A stretch of 64,000 nt of DNA from contig NZ_JAJNMP010000001.1 in NCBI RefSeq assembly GCF_021044935.1, positions 992,001 through 1,056,000 of the forward strand, in the 5' to 3' direction. This stretch comes from Agromyces cavernae. GTDB lineage: Bacteria; Actinomycetota; Actinomycetes; Actinomycetales; Microbacteriaceae. Below, one piece after another: positions 9,452 through 18,593 of this stretch (positions are counted from its first letter, which is position 1; each line of letters starts with the position of its first letter). Under the pieces are notes generated by a model. The model was given only the letters and a program-made list of their open reading frames with translations. It had not been told where the DNA came from and searched no databases. A program made the position numbers and the translations under genes.

Positions 9452-10219
9452 TCATCGGACCCGAGGCAATCCTCGCCGCCGGTTGATGTCCTTTGCCGTC
9501 GCTAGAAGGTCGGCCTCGTTCGTGTCGTACAGACGTCGTAACGCAAGTTCGAGAAACTTCGCACCTGTCACCACATCATCTATGGACAGCCCGCTCTCAT
9601 GGGTTCCAGTGTTCCCGATCCACTTCACGGCCTCGAGCGCGTGAACTACTTCCGGGTGGGTGCTAGCGAAGATGTCCAATCGCTCCTGGGCTGAAAGTCG
9701 CTTTCGCTTTCGTTTGGCGGTGATGAACGTTCGCTTCACACCGCGCGCGGTGAGCAACTCCTCGACGGCCAGTCGAAGCTGGGTAGCCGCCAAGTCCGGA
9801 CTCGTCCAGAGCACTGAGGACGCCATTGCGATGGCTTCGACCACCTTTGTTGGTGTGCGTTGTGGCGTGAGCAGCAGCTGCGGAGCGGGGCTGATGTGAC
9901 GCAGCACGAAGAAATCCGTGAGACGTTCGCGTTCTTGAACGTCGTCGAAGGACCATGAGTACGCCCAGTCGCCAGCAATAGCCACCTCGCGTTTGCAGCC
10001 GTGATTGTCGCATTCGAGCACACCGGTGAAACTTCCGCCGAGCTCGTCGGGGCCGTCCAAGTGGCGCCTGACCAACTCGATGTGAGCGCGCGATCTCGCG
10101 TCCGGGTATTGGGTCGTCGACTTGAGCGCTAGCGTGCCTTCCAGGCATTCCGGGCACAGCACTCGAGGCCAGGTGTCTTCGTTTAGCCAGCCCGACAAGG
10201 CTCCGAGCGGTTTTGCCAT
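9452..10219 (-). CDS. DUF4145-like protein with N-terminal zinc-ribbon cysteines
   Basis: A 255-residue protein. Near the N-terminus CPEC and a later ECDNHGC could bind a metal. The C-terminal half has the pattern I associate with DUF4145: an alanine-rich helix after SPDLAATQLRLAVEELL, then KWIGNTGTHE with His207, then a helix ending LELALRRLYD. DUF4145 proteins are common in defence islands and, as I recall, are structurally related to HEPN helical domains; the usual Arg of R-x4-H is not present here. It is the first cargo gene from the left end and reads toward that end. Function is unproven. Confidence 0.6.
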   Translation of the reverse strand: MAKPLGALSGWLNEDTWPRVLCPECLEGTLALKSTTQYPDARSRAHIELVRRHLDGPDELGGSFTGVLECDNHGCKREVAIAGDWAYSWSFDDVQERERLTDFFVLRHISPAPQLLLTPQRTPTKVVEAIAMASSVLWTSPDLAATQLRLAVEELLTARGVKRTFITAKRKRKRLSAQERLDIFASTHPEVVHALEAVKWIGNTGTHESGLSIDDVVTGAKFLELALRRLYDTNEADLLATAKDINRRRGLPRVR

Positions 10220-10438
10220 GCTCCGAAGTTACCGTTGCCGGGTGATGCTTACAGACGAGAGAGTGCCCGCGCCGTCGGTCGACTTTGTCACGTCACGCTG
10301 CCTTCTCGTGCTGTCGTCGGTCGAGAAGAGGCGGTCGAGTGCAACGCGTGACTGCGCATGCGAGATCAGAGCCCGTCCACATTGCGGTATGGATGCGTTG
10401 TGCGACGGTACAACGCGGGCGATCAGTACGCTGATGCG

Positions 10439-10960
10439 GTGACCGTTAGCAACGAGCCGCCCGGCAAGTCGAGTGCTTGGAACTGGCCAGCTGAGTGGGC
10501 CGTGGAGCGGGCCTTTTGGCGCGAGGTTGCAGCGCGCACCATCGCGGGCGTACTGACAATCCTTATCGTCGGCGTGCCCGCGCTCATCTGGGCCGCACTC
10601 TCCGGGGTCCTAACCTGGGACATGGTGGCCCCGGCCCTCATCGGATTTGGGCTGTTTCTCGTCGTTCTGATCGTCTACGTGACCCTTCTCCTAGTCATTC
10701 GTGCGGTCGCTCGGAGCAAGGGACGGAAGACGCTGCGCGCAGAAGGCGGCTCAGAGTACAAGGACGTGTCAACTCGGGATCTGGACACGATTCTTGTTTC
10801 GTTCGCCGGTGGCGAGCCGATCCCAGTCCCATACTCCGTCAATGAGAAGGCGAAAGAGAGCCTTCGCCAGATTGATCGGTTCCAGCACGCGTTTAGCATC
10901 GTTGCAGCCGTTGTCGCGCTCGCCGGCGCGGTGGTTGGTGTCTTCTTCGCGCTTCTCTAG
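10439..10960 (+). CDS. Small membrane protein, three predicted helices
   Basis: I chose the GTG at 10439 (173 residues); a TTG or ATG farther upstream would add an uncharacteristic polar stretch. Two adjacent hydrophobic helices (around AGVLTILIVGVPALIWAAL and LIGFGLFLVVLIVYVTLLLV) are followed by a basic cytosolic segment, a soluble part with GGEPIPVPYSVN, and a final helix (FSIVAAVVALAGAVVGVFFALL) ending at the C-terminus. No family is recognised. It is 147 bases upstream of another membrane protein on the same strand, which may be its partner. Confidence 0.6.
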   Translation: MTVSNEPPGKSSAWNWPAEWAVERAFWREVAARTIAGVLTILIVGVPALIWAALSGVLTWDMVAPALIGFGLFLVVLIVYVTLLLVIRAVARSKGRKTLRAEGGSEYKDVSTRDLDTILVSFAGGEPIPVPYSVNEKAKESLRQIDRFQHAFSIVAAVVALAGAVVGVFFALL

Positions 10961-11107
10961 TTCGGGCGGCAGCAGCCCCGCTATCGATGATGATTTCGTT
11001 TAGCGGAGCCTCGGGGTTCCATGATGTCGCTCTCTGCGGACGACAGCCGCGGCTCCTCGCGGAATGCATGGTTGCGAAGGCCCCGGTGGGTTGGCCAAGA
11101 TTGCGCA

Positions 11108-11971
11108 GTGACCGATGAGGCAACCCGTGACGAGACCACGACGAGAGAGTCATCCTCGGGAACCGCTTGGCGCTGGATCAGATGGGCGCTCGCGGTCGCG
11201 GCGATATGCGCCGTGATCACTGTCATAGCTTCCAGATATCGAGAGTGCTCAGAAACGACGACGACCGCCGCCAACGGTGACGTATCCACGGTGATCGCGT
11301 GTGCGCCGCCATCCTTGACCAGTGCTTCGCTCATCCTTCTCCTCCTACTCGTTGGCCTGCTCCTCTGGCCGGACCTAACAGAGCTCACTGTGGGGGGTGT
11401 GACTCTCAAGCGAAAAGTCGCAGAGGCTGCCCAGAAAGCAACTGATGCGAAGGAGAAAGCGGAAAGTTTGGCCACGACCATTCAGATACTTCAGGCCCGA
11501 ATCGATACCTTCGCGTTCTCGAATGCCTCGGCGTCAAACAATATCTACTTCGGTCGCGAATGGACGCCCACAGAATCGGAACGGATCCAGCGACAGGCAA
11601 CTGAGGCAGGTGAGTTCGGGGCCGAAGCGCAAAGTGGGCGCGGCCCGCTCGAGAACATGAGTGACGACAAGCTCCAGACGACGGTCATCCGGGAGTGGGA
11701 ATTGCTCAGCGGACGGCTTGACCTTCGACCAGGTCGTCTCCGCGAGAACGATCCGCTAGATGCGGAAGTTCGTCAACGCACTCGAAGTCTGCAACGGGCG
11801 TTCATTGCAGACTTCGAGCCACAAATCCGGACCGTCCGCGACCTTCGCAACGCTGTCGCACACGGGCAGCAGATTCCAAGGGAGGACCTGGTCAATGGGC
11901 TTGTGCTGCTCAATGCGCTGAACCGTCGCGCTGAAGTCTGGCTCGAAGGCGGGTCTGTCGAGCCCCTCTGA
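11108..11971 (+). CDS. Membrane-anchored protein with C-terminal HEPN-like R-x4-H motif
   Basis: From the GTG at 11108 the protein has 287 residues. Two membrane helices (WALAVAAICAVITVIA and SASLILLLLLVGLLLW) enclose a short external loop with two cysteines. Then come an alanine/lysine-rich coiled-coil-like helix, a linker, and a helical C-terminus with VRDLRNAVAH, in which Arg247 and His252 form the R-x4-H signature of HEPN ribonucleases. HEPN domains are common effectors in toxin-antitoxin and abortive-infection systems; the assignment rests on this motif and the flanking helices. The anchoring resembles membrane-linked defence sensors. It may act with the membrane protein encoded just upstream. 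Confidence 0.6.
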   Translation: MTDEATRDETTTRESSSGTAWRWIRWALAVAAICAVITVIASRYRECSETTTTAANGDVSTVIACAPPSLTSASLILLLLLVGLLLWPDLTELTVGGVTLKRKVAEAAQKATDAKEKAESLATTIQILQARIDTFAFSNASASNNIYFGREWTPTESERIQRQATEAGEFGAEAQSGRGPLENMSDDKLQTTVIREWELLSGRLDLRPGRLRENDPLDAEVRQRTRSLQRAFIADFEPQIRTVRDLRNAVAHGQQIPREDLVNGLVLLNALNRRAEVWLEGGSVEPL

Positions 11972-12009
11972 CGCTTGGGATCGAGCACTTGGATAACCCG
12001 CGATCGGCA

Positions 12010-12462
12010 TCAGTCGCGTGGAACCTGCCAGGCAAGTCCAGCCGGAATCTCGACGACGATCATCGGATTATGGTTGCCTCCCGCTTCTCCGTTGCGGAGG
12101 CCCGACCGAAGCGAGCTATGCCCATCGAATCGTTCGAAGACTGAGGACTTTCCATCGACGGTTTGTCGCTGCTTCGTTCCCGAATCAGAATTCGCTGAAG
12201 TACGGCGATCAGATTCAGGTCGAGCCAGCCGATGACGGAGCCGAGTTTGACGTCCAACGATCCAGCCGGTCAACAGCCACGCGATGAATCCGACGGGGAT
12301 GAGGACCCACAGGAGCAAGTCTCGGACCAAGAGCAAGACGAACAACCCGGCAGTCTGCAGCGCGATGTCGTGATTTGGGGCCGATGGTTCGCCCTGTCCT
12401 GCTGGGTTGCGGTTAGGCGCTGGGCGACGAGTAGTTGCAGTGGTTGGCCGTACGATCGCCAT
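12010..12462 (-). CDS. Possible small membrane protein, divergent from the ATPase
   Basis: A 150-residue frame starting at ATG 12462. It has one long hydrophobic stretch (about GLFVLLLVRDLLLWVLIPVG and on through FIAWLLTGWIVG) after a proline-rich polar N-terminus, then a basic tail. Third codon positions are mostly G or C in the membrane part, which favours real coding. Against it, the start overlaps the promoter of the divergent ATPase gene and no homologue is recognised. If it is not a gene, bases 11972-12463 hold only that promoter and nothing else I can identify. Confidence 0.4.
   Translation of the reverse strand: MAIVRPTTATTRRPAPNRNPAGQGEPSAPNHDIALQTAGLFVLLLVRDLLLWVLIPVGFIAWLLTGWIVGRQTRLRHRLARPESDRRTSANSDSGTKQRQTVDGKSSVFERFDGHSSLRSGLRNGEAGGNHNPMIVVEIPAGLAWQVPRD
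12451..12456 (+). promoter_or_regulatory. -10 box (TACGAT) for a leaderless ATPase start
   Basis: TACGAT fits the TAnnnT actinobacterial -10 consensus and ends 7 bases before the GTG at 12464. No ribosome-binding site precedes that GTG. This supports GTG 12464 rather than the ATG at 12485. Confidence 0.5.
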
Positions 12463-12463
12463 T

Positions 12464-14104
12464 GTGACTGCGCCCAATCAAGACATGCCGGAAACGACAG
12501 TGCCACCAGCGATGACGTGGTCGGTACCCGCCCGAGATAGCGCCGCCGTTGCAATCACGGCGCACGCGGGGCGCGTAACGACGATCGTCGGGGCCAACGG
12601 CGCCGGCAAGTCTGCGCTCGCGACATGGCTGGTCGCACAGATGCCCTCGGGCACCGTCCGGAGGCTTATTGCCCACCGAAAGATCTGGTTCAGTTCGTCG
12701 GGGCCAGAGATTAATCCCGCTCAGCGAGAGCGGCACGGTCAAAACGCTGAACAGTGGGATCGAAGGAGCGACTCGAGGTACGCGGATCACCTCGATGGGA
12801 ATCGAGCCAACATTGCGCTCTTCGACCTCCTCGGGATGATCAACGATCAAAACCGCAAAGCCGTTGAGATGTACGACGGAGGGCGAACAAGAGACGAGGT
12901 TCTCAGCGAAGCTGGCGAACGGCTCCTTCCAAAGTTGAACCGGATCCTTGCGAACGCCGGCCTACACATTTCGATCGCGCTAACCGCATCTCAGACCTTC
13001 ATGGCGCGCCATTCCGACTTGGGGGTCGAGTTTCCGATCTTCCACATGTCAGACGGTGAGAAGAGCGCGCTCTTATTGGCAGCGGAAGTCCTAACCGCGC
13101 CAGTAGGGCAGGTGATCGTGATCGACGAGCCCGAGAGGCACCTTCACAGATCCATCTCCGCAGGGCTGGTGGATGCAATCGTCTCTGAACGCTCGGATGC
13201 AGCGTTTGTGTTGTTGACGCATGACCTCGAGCTTGCATCCGCACTTGGGGCTCACGGCACAGTCGTCACGTTGACTGGGAGCGAGTGGTCGGGCGAAACC
13301 GTAGCCGCCTGGGAGGTAAATCTGGTTGCCGACGGCGGAGTTGTCTCGGAGCTCGCTCGTCAAGCCATACTCGGTGGGCGTAAGCAAGTCATGTTCATTG
13401 AGGGTGACGTCGGGAGTCTCGATTTACCTCTATACCGGGTCCTATATCCCGACTGGACCTGCGCCCCAGCCGGTGGTTGCGACTCGGTAATCAAATCTGT
13501 CGCCGGTATCCGCGCGAGCTCGCAGTTCCATTGGGTGCGTGCCGTAGGAATCGTCGATGGAGACGGCAGATCCGAGGCCGAGCGCGCGGCGCTTCGAAGC
13601 AGGAACGTGCTCGCCCTACCGGTGAACGAGGTCGAGAGTCTGTACTACCTCTCAAGCGTCCTGGAGGCGGTCGCAGGAGCGCAGGCGGCGGTAATCGACG
13701 CATCCGCGACGTCGCTCATGGACGCTGCAAAGTCTGCGTTGCTGCAATCGCTCAGCCAACCGGAAACTGTCGATCGATTTGCGCGCAAGCTAGCTCTAGC
13801 GGAAGTGCATCGAAAAGTGGTTGACCACATCCCTGAAGTCCTCGGAGAGAAGGACATCCAGATCTCCGTGCCATCGCCATTCAATGAGATTCGTGACAAG
13901 CTCGAGAGCATTCTTGCGTCAGGCGACTACGAAGGCATGGTGAAGGAAGTCTCGATTCGGGACAGTTCAGCGCGAGCGGCCGTCGCGCGCGCCATGGGCT
14001 TCGGATCATTCGCGCTCTACGAGCGAGCTGCACGACGGCAGATTACGGAGAACAGTGAGTTGCGTGTTGCGGTCCGTGAAGCCGTTGGCGCGTTGCCTGG
14101 TTAG
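12464..14104 (+). CDS. AAA ATPase fused to TOPRIM/DUF4435-like nuclease (PARIS-like)
   Basis: A 546-residue protein. The N-terminal half is an ABC-type ATPase: Walker A GANGAGKS at 43-50, signature MSDGEKSALLL near 195, Walker B VIVIDEPERH with Asp221-Glu222, and a switch His253 (LLTHD). The C-terminal half has a TOPRIM pattern: FIEGD with Glu313, then GIVDGDG with Asp365 and Asp367, as in OLD and DUF4435 nucleases. PARIS phage-defence systems combine an ATPase (AriA) with a DUF4435 TOPRIM effector (AriB), sometimes in one chain, and this architecture fits. An OLD-like exonuclease is the main alternative. It would be expected to sense phage proteins and then act through the TOPRIM domain. Confidence 0.72.
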   Translation: MTAPNQDMPETTVPPAMTWSVPARDSAAVAITAHAGRVTTIVGANGAGKSALATWLVAQMPSGTVRRLIAHRKIWFSSSGPEINPAQRERHGQNAEQWDRRSDSRYADHLDGNRANIALFDLLGMINDQNRKAVEMYDGGRTRDEVLSEAGERLLPKLNRILANAGLHISIALTASQTFMARHSDLGVEFPIFHMSDGEKSALLLAAEVLTAPVGQVIVIDEPERHLHRSISAGLVDAIVSERSDAAFVLLTHDLELASALGAHGTVVTLTGSEWSGETVAAWEVNLVADGGVVSELARQAILGGRKQVMFIEGDVGSLDLPLYRVLYPDWTCAPAGGCDSVIKSVAGIRASSQFHWVRAVGIVDGDGRSEAERAALRSRNVLALPVNEVESLYYLSSVLEAVAGAQAAVIDASATSLMDAAKSALLQSLSQPETVDRFARKLALAEVHRKVVDHIPEVLGEKDIQISVPSPFNEIRDKLESILASGDYEGMVKEVSIRDSSARAAVARAMGFGSFALYERAARRQITENSELRVAVREAVGALPG

Positions 14105-14325
14105 GTTCCCTTGCGCGGCTCGTCCTTCAGATCGACACTGATTAATCAGTGTGCGCGGCGATCCTCACCGGATCTCGGTCTGTGCAAATCAAGCAGGACG
14201 CCAGGTGCGCCGCCCGTCAACAACCGAGAACCCTCGGTCCGTATGCGCGTTTGGCTAGAATCTTTCCGGAGCAGCCAGTCCGTCGCACAATCGCCATCAT
14301 GAGTGAATTCGTCGGAGCGAATTCT

Positions 14326-17025
14326 TCATCGGCCCAGGCCGACTTCGCGCGATCTCGAGGATGGGGTGCCTCGGCTGGAGTAGGTGTAGCTTGTTGGGCC
14401 TGACTTGTACCGTCGCTTCAAGCTCTCGGGCGTGAGACTATCCACAGACTTTCGCGCAGCGGCTATGGCGCTAGAGAGTCCGCGATCAGCGCGGTCGCGC
14501 TCCGCCGCGAGCACGAACTGCTCCCGCGCCTCATCAGCATTCGCTGCCACGAGATGCACGCGGTTCACGTTCCGCCCGCGCGTCAACCCCACGTACACGC
14601 TCGCTGCCCCCATTGCGTCGCCGACCACCGTGTGAGACTCCTCCACCGTCATGCCCTGCACCCCGTGGGCTGTCGCAGCGTACGCGAGGTGCGTGTGCTC
14701 GGCGACGTACTCCGCAGGCAGCTGCACTGATCTCAGCCGATGGCCAGCGGCGTGCTCCGTCGCCCACACCGTGCCATCCCCATCGACGCTCCGAACGACC
14801 CACACCTGCCGATTCGCCACCCGAACCCCCGAGTCATTCCGACGCGTCTGAATCAAGTCGCCGCGCCCGATGCTCAACCCATCGCTCCCGGTCACCGTTC
14901 GGCTCTCGTCAACATCGCCGGCCCGCACCCGCTCCTCGCGTATCCGCGCATTCAGCTCGCGCGCCTCGTCGTTGGTCGCAACGGTCATCGCGCAACCCTC
15001 GCGCCACTCCCGCGCGAGCGCCTCGAGCTGCGCATCCGGGCTCACGTGAATCGAAACGAGCCCGAGCGCGCAAAGCCGACAAAAGACCGCCTCCGGATGA
15101 TCTCCGCGGCGCATCCGCATGGTGAGCGCCGCGTACTGCGGGTCGATGAATCGGTGCACGGCCGTCATGCGATGCACGCGGGGGAGGAGTTGCGCCCCCA
15201 TGTCGAGTACGCCACCGCGTCCGACCGCGGCGAGCTGCGCGCGGTCGCCGACCAAGGCGACGGTCGCGCCTGCCTCATCGGCGATGGTCAGCAGGGCGAG
15301 AGCGGTGTCCTGGTCGAGCATGCCCGCTTCATCGACGACTATCCGCTCGCCGAGTGTTAGCCGAGCAGATGGCGCGGGGCCGGCATACGCGGCATCCATG
15401 TCGGGGTCGTGGTCGCCGATGGCGAGCCGCCTCCACACGCCGTCGCGATTCCACCGCCACCCGTGCTCGTGCACGAGCTTGGCGACGCTGTCGGCCGCAA
15501 CCCCGAGCTCCTGGTGCGCAACGTCCGCCGCCTTCTTCGTCGGCGTGACCACGCGGGTCTTGCGACCGTGCATGGCCGCCGCCTTGATCGCAGCGGCGAG
15601 CATCGTCGTCTTGCCCGCACCGGCTGCGCCCTCCACGACGACGAGCGATTGAGCAGATGCCACGGCCGAAGCTGCACGCGCCTGCGCCGGGTCGAGTTGG
15701 AGTCGCTGCGTAATGCGCGACAGGTCCGGTGTGCGTTGCTGCGGCCGCTCGGCCCGGGCCGTGAGCAGATCCCGCAGGCGCGTCTCGACAGCGATGACGT
15801 GCACGCTCGTCAGATGCGCGACGTGCTCAGGATGCGGCCCATCGGGCGGCAGCACTGACAGGCAGTTCCCCTCGGCGAGCTCTGTGGCGAGCGTGACGAA
15901 CTCGCGCAGCGGCGTCGGGTCGGCACGCACGCCGGCCTCGGTCACGAGGTGGGACACATGCTCCTGGATGTCGTGCACCGTCCACGTCGACGCGGCGGCC
16001 GCGCATCGATCGAGCGCGCGGGACGCGACATCCTGCACGCCCAGCGCATCGAGCGCGACGGCCCGTTGCGCCTGCACACGTTCGAGATCAGGTCGATAGC
16101 CGGTCGCCTCGAGCTCGCGCCGCCACGCATCCTCGCTGCCGAGCTGGGTCGGCTTCTTGTGCGGCCGCTCGTGATCCCACGCCATCGCGGTCAGTCGCGA
16201 CATCGCGGCGGGTCCGGGTTCTTGGTCCGGATGATCCGCACGCCAGTCCTTCTCGAAGCGTGTCAGGTTGCGCGCAACCTGCTCGGCGCGCTTGCTCATA
16301 GCCGCGTTGAACGGCTGCAGCTCGGTGACCTCGGCCGTCACCGGATCGAGCGTGAGGCCATGCGCATCGAGCGCGGCCGCGAGGTACGGATGCGCCGCGA
16401 TCACCGCCGTGCCGAGCGCACGGATCGCGCCTTGCTGCCGGAACAGCGCCGCCGTGTCGAGACCTCGCCACGCGGCATCCGCCCACACTCGCGTACCGAT
16501 CTGGAAGTGGATGTGCCGGTGCGGGTCGCCGGCCCGCGAGGTCTTGTGCGAGACCGCGACCGTCTCGAGCTGCTCGACCGGCACCACTCGCTGCGCCCCG
16601 CGCGGGCCGACGCGCGTGACGGAGTGCTGGCCGAGCCAGACGCGGATCTCGGCGACGGCATCGCGCTGCGCAGCGTCGAGGGCATCGGATACCTCGGGGT
16701 GCAGCGCCGCGGCGATCGACAGTGACTTCGGCGCGTTGACGACCATCTCGGCGAACCGCGGTGATCCGTGGCGGGCGTCGCCGGCATGGCGAGGCGTGCC
16801 CATCGACTCCCCGGTAAGCGGATTGATCCAGTCGACCCACTGGGCGTACTGGTCGGGGGTGAGCGCGCCCTCGCCGACCAGGTCGCCGTTGCCGTTGACG
16901 ACGGAGAACTCGGCCAGCGCCGTGCCGCCTTCGAGGTAGTAGTCGTCGGCGCGGGAGCGATCGGACTCGAGGTACCGGCGCGCGTCGGCCCCGGAACCGC
17001 GGTACAGGATCACTCCACCTCGCAT
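14326..17025 (-). CDS. MobF-family relaxase with C-terminal RecD-like helicase (TrwC/TraI-like)
   Basis: I start at ATG 17025, which has GGAGGAAGG 6 bases upstream, rather than 33 bases earlier; this gives 899 residues. The relaxase domain has the metal-binding H-R-H-I-H at 169-173 and a candidate catalytic Tyr near the N-terminus (several Tyr at 8, 18, 29-30). Helicase motif I GAAGAGKTTM follows in the middle, with later motifs VDEAGMLDQDTA, ALVGDRAQL and the AATAHGVQGMT segment near the end. Such proteins nick oriT and drive single strands into a recipient. No coupling ATPase or secretion genes are nearby, so a helper element would be needed. The gene reads leftward from the regulatory region at 17026-17282. 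Confidence 0.88.
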   Translation of the reverse strand: MRGGVILYRGSGADARRYLESDRSRADDYYLEGGTALAEFSVVNGNGDLVGEGALTPDQYAQWVDWINPLTGESMGTPRHAGDARHGSPRFAEMVVNAPKSLSIAAALHPEVSDALDAAQRDAVAEIRVWLGQHSVTRVGPRGAQRVVPVEQLETVAVSHKTSRAGDPHRHIHFQIGTRVWADAAWRGLDTAALFRQQGAIRALGTAVIAAHPYLAAALDAHGLTLDPVTAEVTELQPFNAAMSKRAEQVARNLTRFEKDWRADHPDQEPGPAAMSRLTAMAWDHERPHKKPTQLGSEDAWRRELEATGYRPDLERVQAQRAVALDALGVQDVASRALDRCAAAASTWTVHDIQEHVSHLVTEAGVRADPTPLREFVTLATELAEGNCLSVLPPDGPHPEHVAHLTSVHVIAVETRLRDLLTARAERPQQRTPDLSRITQRLQLDPAQARAASAVASAQSLVVVEGAAGAGKTTMLAAAIKAAAMHGRKTRVVTPTKKAADVAHQELGVAADSVAKLVHEHGWRWNRDGVWRRLAIGDHDPDMDAAYAGPAPSARLTLGERIVVDEAGMLDQDTALALLTIADEAGATVALVGDRAQLAAVGRGGVLDMGAQLLPRVHRMTAVHRFIDPQYAALTMRMRRGDHPEAVFCRLCALGLVSIHVSPDAQLEALAREWREGCAMTVATNDEARELNARIREERVRAGDVDESRTVTGSDGLSIGRGDLIQTRRNDSGVRVANRQVWVVRSVDGDGTVWATEHAAGHRLRSVQLPAEYVAEHTHLAYAATAHGVQGMTVEESHTVVGDAMGAASVYVGLTRGRNVNRVHLVAANADEAREQFVLAAERDRADRGLSSAIAAARKSVDSLTPESLKRRYKSGPTSYTYSSRGTPSSRSREVGLGR

Positions 17026-17043
17026 CGCCTTCCTCCGAGCTAG

Positions 17044-17056
17044 CTCAGGTTCTTGC
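17044..17056. promoter_or_regulatory. Repeated motif CTCAGGTTCTTGC before the relaxase
   Basis: This 13-mer lies 19 bases upstream of the relaxase start. It matches, with one change each, the motifs at 24437-24449 and 24473-24485 in the control region of the excisionase/integrase genes. A shared operator is inferred. Confidence 0.5.
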
Positions 17057-17058
17057 AA

Positions 17059-17071
17059 CTACCTACGGTAG
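17059..17071. other. Small palindrome beside the relaxase, possible oriT part
   Basis: CTACC-TAC-GGTAG forms a 5-bp stem immediately beyond the repeated motif and upstream of the relaxase gene. Origins of transfer usually lie in this position and contain such hairpins, but no nick site can be identified, so this is only a candidate. Confidence 0.25.
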
Positions 17072-17282
17072 CATACGTCCATTCACTTTGGCGCAGGCGG
17101 CGCGGGTGGATTCGGGCTGTGCGAGTAGTCGAGTAGTCGAGCTAGATGGGAGGAATGCTTCCGACGGCGGTTCGGAGAGCCCCCTGGACACGTGAGCTGA
17201 CGTGTGGCCCTTGGCCATCGGATCGAATATCGCTGCACTGTCAGGCAAGATGATCGGCATGGAAGCAGGCTCTGGAGTGTCG

Positions 17283-18551
17283 ATGCGTGATGGCTTGAAG
17301 GAGTTGCTGCAGGAGCAGATCACTCAGAGGTACCTGGACTCGCCCGACTTCAACGGCGTCGACGCCACTCTGCTCGTCGGGGCGGCCAGAGACTTGCCCG
17401 TCGATGCCGAGGAACTGGTTGTGGAGCTCGTGACGGAGGGCGCTGTGTATGCGAACTTCGGGCACGAAATGACCAACCCGCACATTATGGGATTTTCTCA
17501 CCAGGGCGCGGGGGCAAACTACGCCGAGGTCATTAGGCGCGGTGGAGTGACCGGCGCGATTCTGTATCCGACGAAGAAGACCCTCGCCGAGGTGGGAGCA
17601 GGTTCGCGCTATCCGAGTGCGCCGTTCTCCGCGGCGCTTGCGCTTGGGGCGGGGCAACTCGACTCAGTCTTCTTCCGAGCCGAAGTCTTGGCGAAGTACC
17701 GGGAAGACCCGCGTTATGACTACACGCTCGACATCGGCGGCGAAATCCGCGCTCGAGAGGGCACGCCCCTAGACACTTACCTCACGACCTTCAGCATCGG
17801 GTTTCACCCCAACCCGAAGGAGGACGAGATCGTTGTCGGTGTGCCCCTACGGTACCTGCATGATCTGTCGGCCAACGAGCAGTCGTATTGGAAGTCGTTT
17901 GAGCACGACCATCAAGACTGGGTTCTGCACCCCGACTGGGTTCGACCGCACCTCATGGGGGAGTTTCCGGAACGTCTGAGCCCCTACAGCGCGCTGCTTG
18001 AGGAGATGAAGCTCGTAAGCGAGATCTGCGATGCGATCGGGTGGCCTCGTCTTTATCGGAACCTCTACGCCCGAGAGAACCGCCCGACTGACTTCGGGTA
18101 TCCAATCCGGCCGACAAAGCGTGAGCTGAACAACTTCATCGAGCAGCTCAACAAGATGCTGATCGACAACATGCGCAACGAGTTCTTCGCTCAGGCAAGG
18201 GTGGATGCGACTGAGGAGCGTCGTGATGGCGAGGGCAACGTCTACAAGGCGCAGCGAGGGACAATCGCGATGCTCAAGGACTTCATGGAGAAGACGGTTC
18301 GGGTCGACCCAGATGGGGCTGTCCCTCACGCAGATGCCACTCTTCGCCTGATTCGCAAGAAGCGCTCAGCGGTTGCTCACGACATCAAGGACAACGAGTA
18401 CGACCCCTCCGTCTGGCGGGAACAGACGATGCTCGTGAAGGACGCCTATCGAGCGGTTCTCACGATCCGCCAGTTGCTCCAATCCCACCCAAAGGCGGCG
18501 TCCATAAAGGTGCCGCGACTGCTGGAGGAACAGGCTGTATGGCCCTTCTGA
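17283..18551 (+). CDS. HEPN-like cargo protein, 422 residues
   Basis: I chose the ATG at 17283, preceded by GGAG; ATG 17259 or GTG 17202 are alternatives adding 8 or 27 residues. No signal or membrane segment is seen. The N-terminal two thirds is a soluble domain I cannot name (GAVYANFGHEMTNPHIMGFS, YPSAPFSAALALGAGQ). The helical C-terminus contains IRKKRSAVAH, with Arg361 and His366 as an R-x4-H pair like that of HEPN nucleases and of abortive-infection C-terminal domains. It diverges from the relaxase and converges with the nuclease-NACHT gene 43 bases away. A role as a stand-alone defence protein is inferred. Confidence 0.6.
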   Translation: MRDGLKELLQEQITQRYLDSPDFNGVDATLLVGAARDLPVDAEELVVELVTEGAVYANFGHEMTNPHIMGFSHQGAGANYAEVIRRGGVTGAILYPTKKTLAEVGAGSRYPSAPFSAALALGAGQLDSVFFRAEVLAKYREDPRYDYTLDIGGEIRAREGTPLDTYLTTFSIGFHPNPKEDEIVVGVPLRYLHDLSANEQSYWKSFEHDHQDWVLHPDWVRPHLMGEFPERLSPYSALLEEMKLVSEICDAIGWPRLYRNLYARENRPTDFGYPIRPTKRELNNFIEQLNKMLIDNMRNEFFAQARVDATEERRDGEGNVYKAQRGTIAMLKDFMEKTVRVDPDGAVPHADATLRLIRKKRSAVAHDIKDNEYDPSVWREQTMLVKDAYRAVLTIRQLLQSHPKAASIKVPRLLEEQAVWPF

Positions 18552-18593
18552 GGCTCCGTGACCTCGGAATTGAGTTCATACTCAGGGGCTGCC

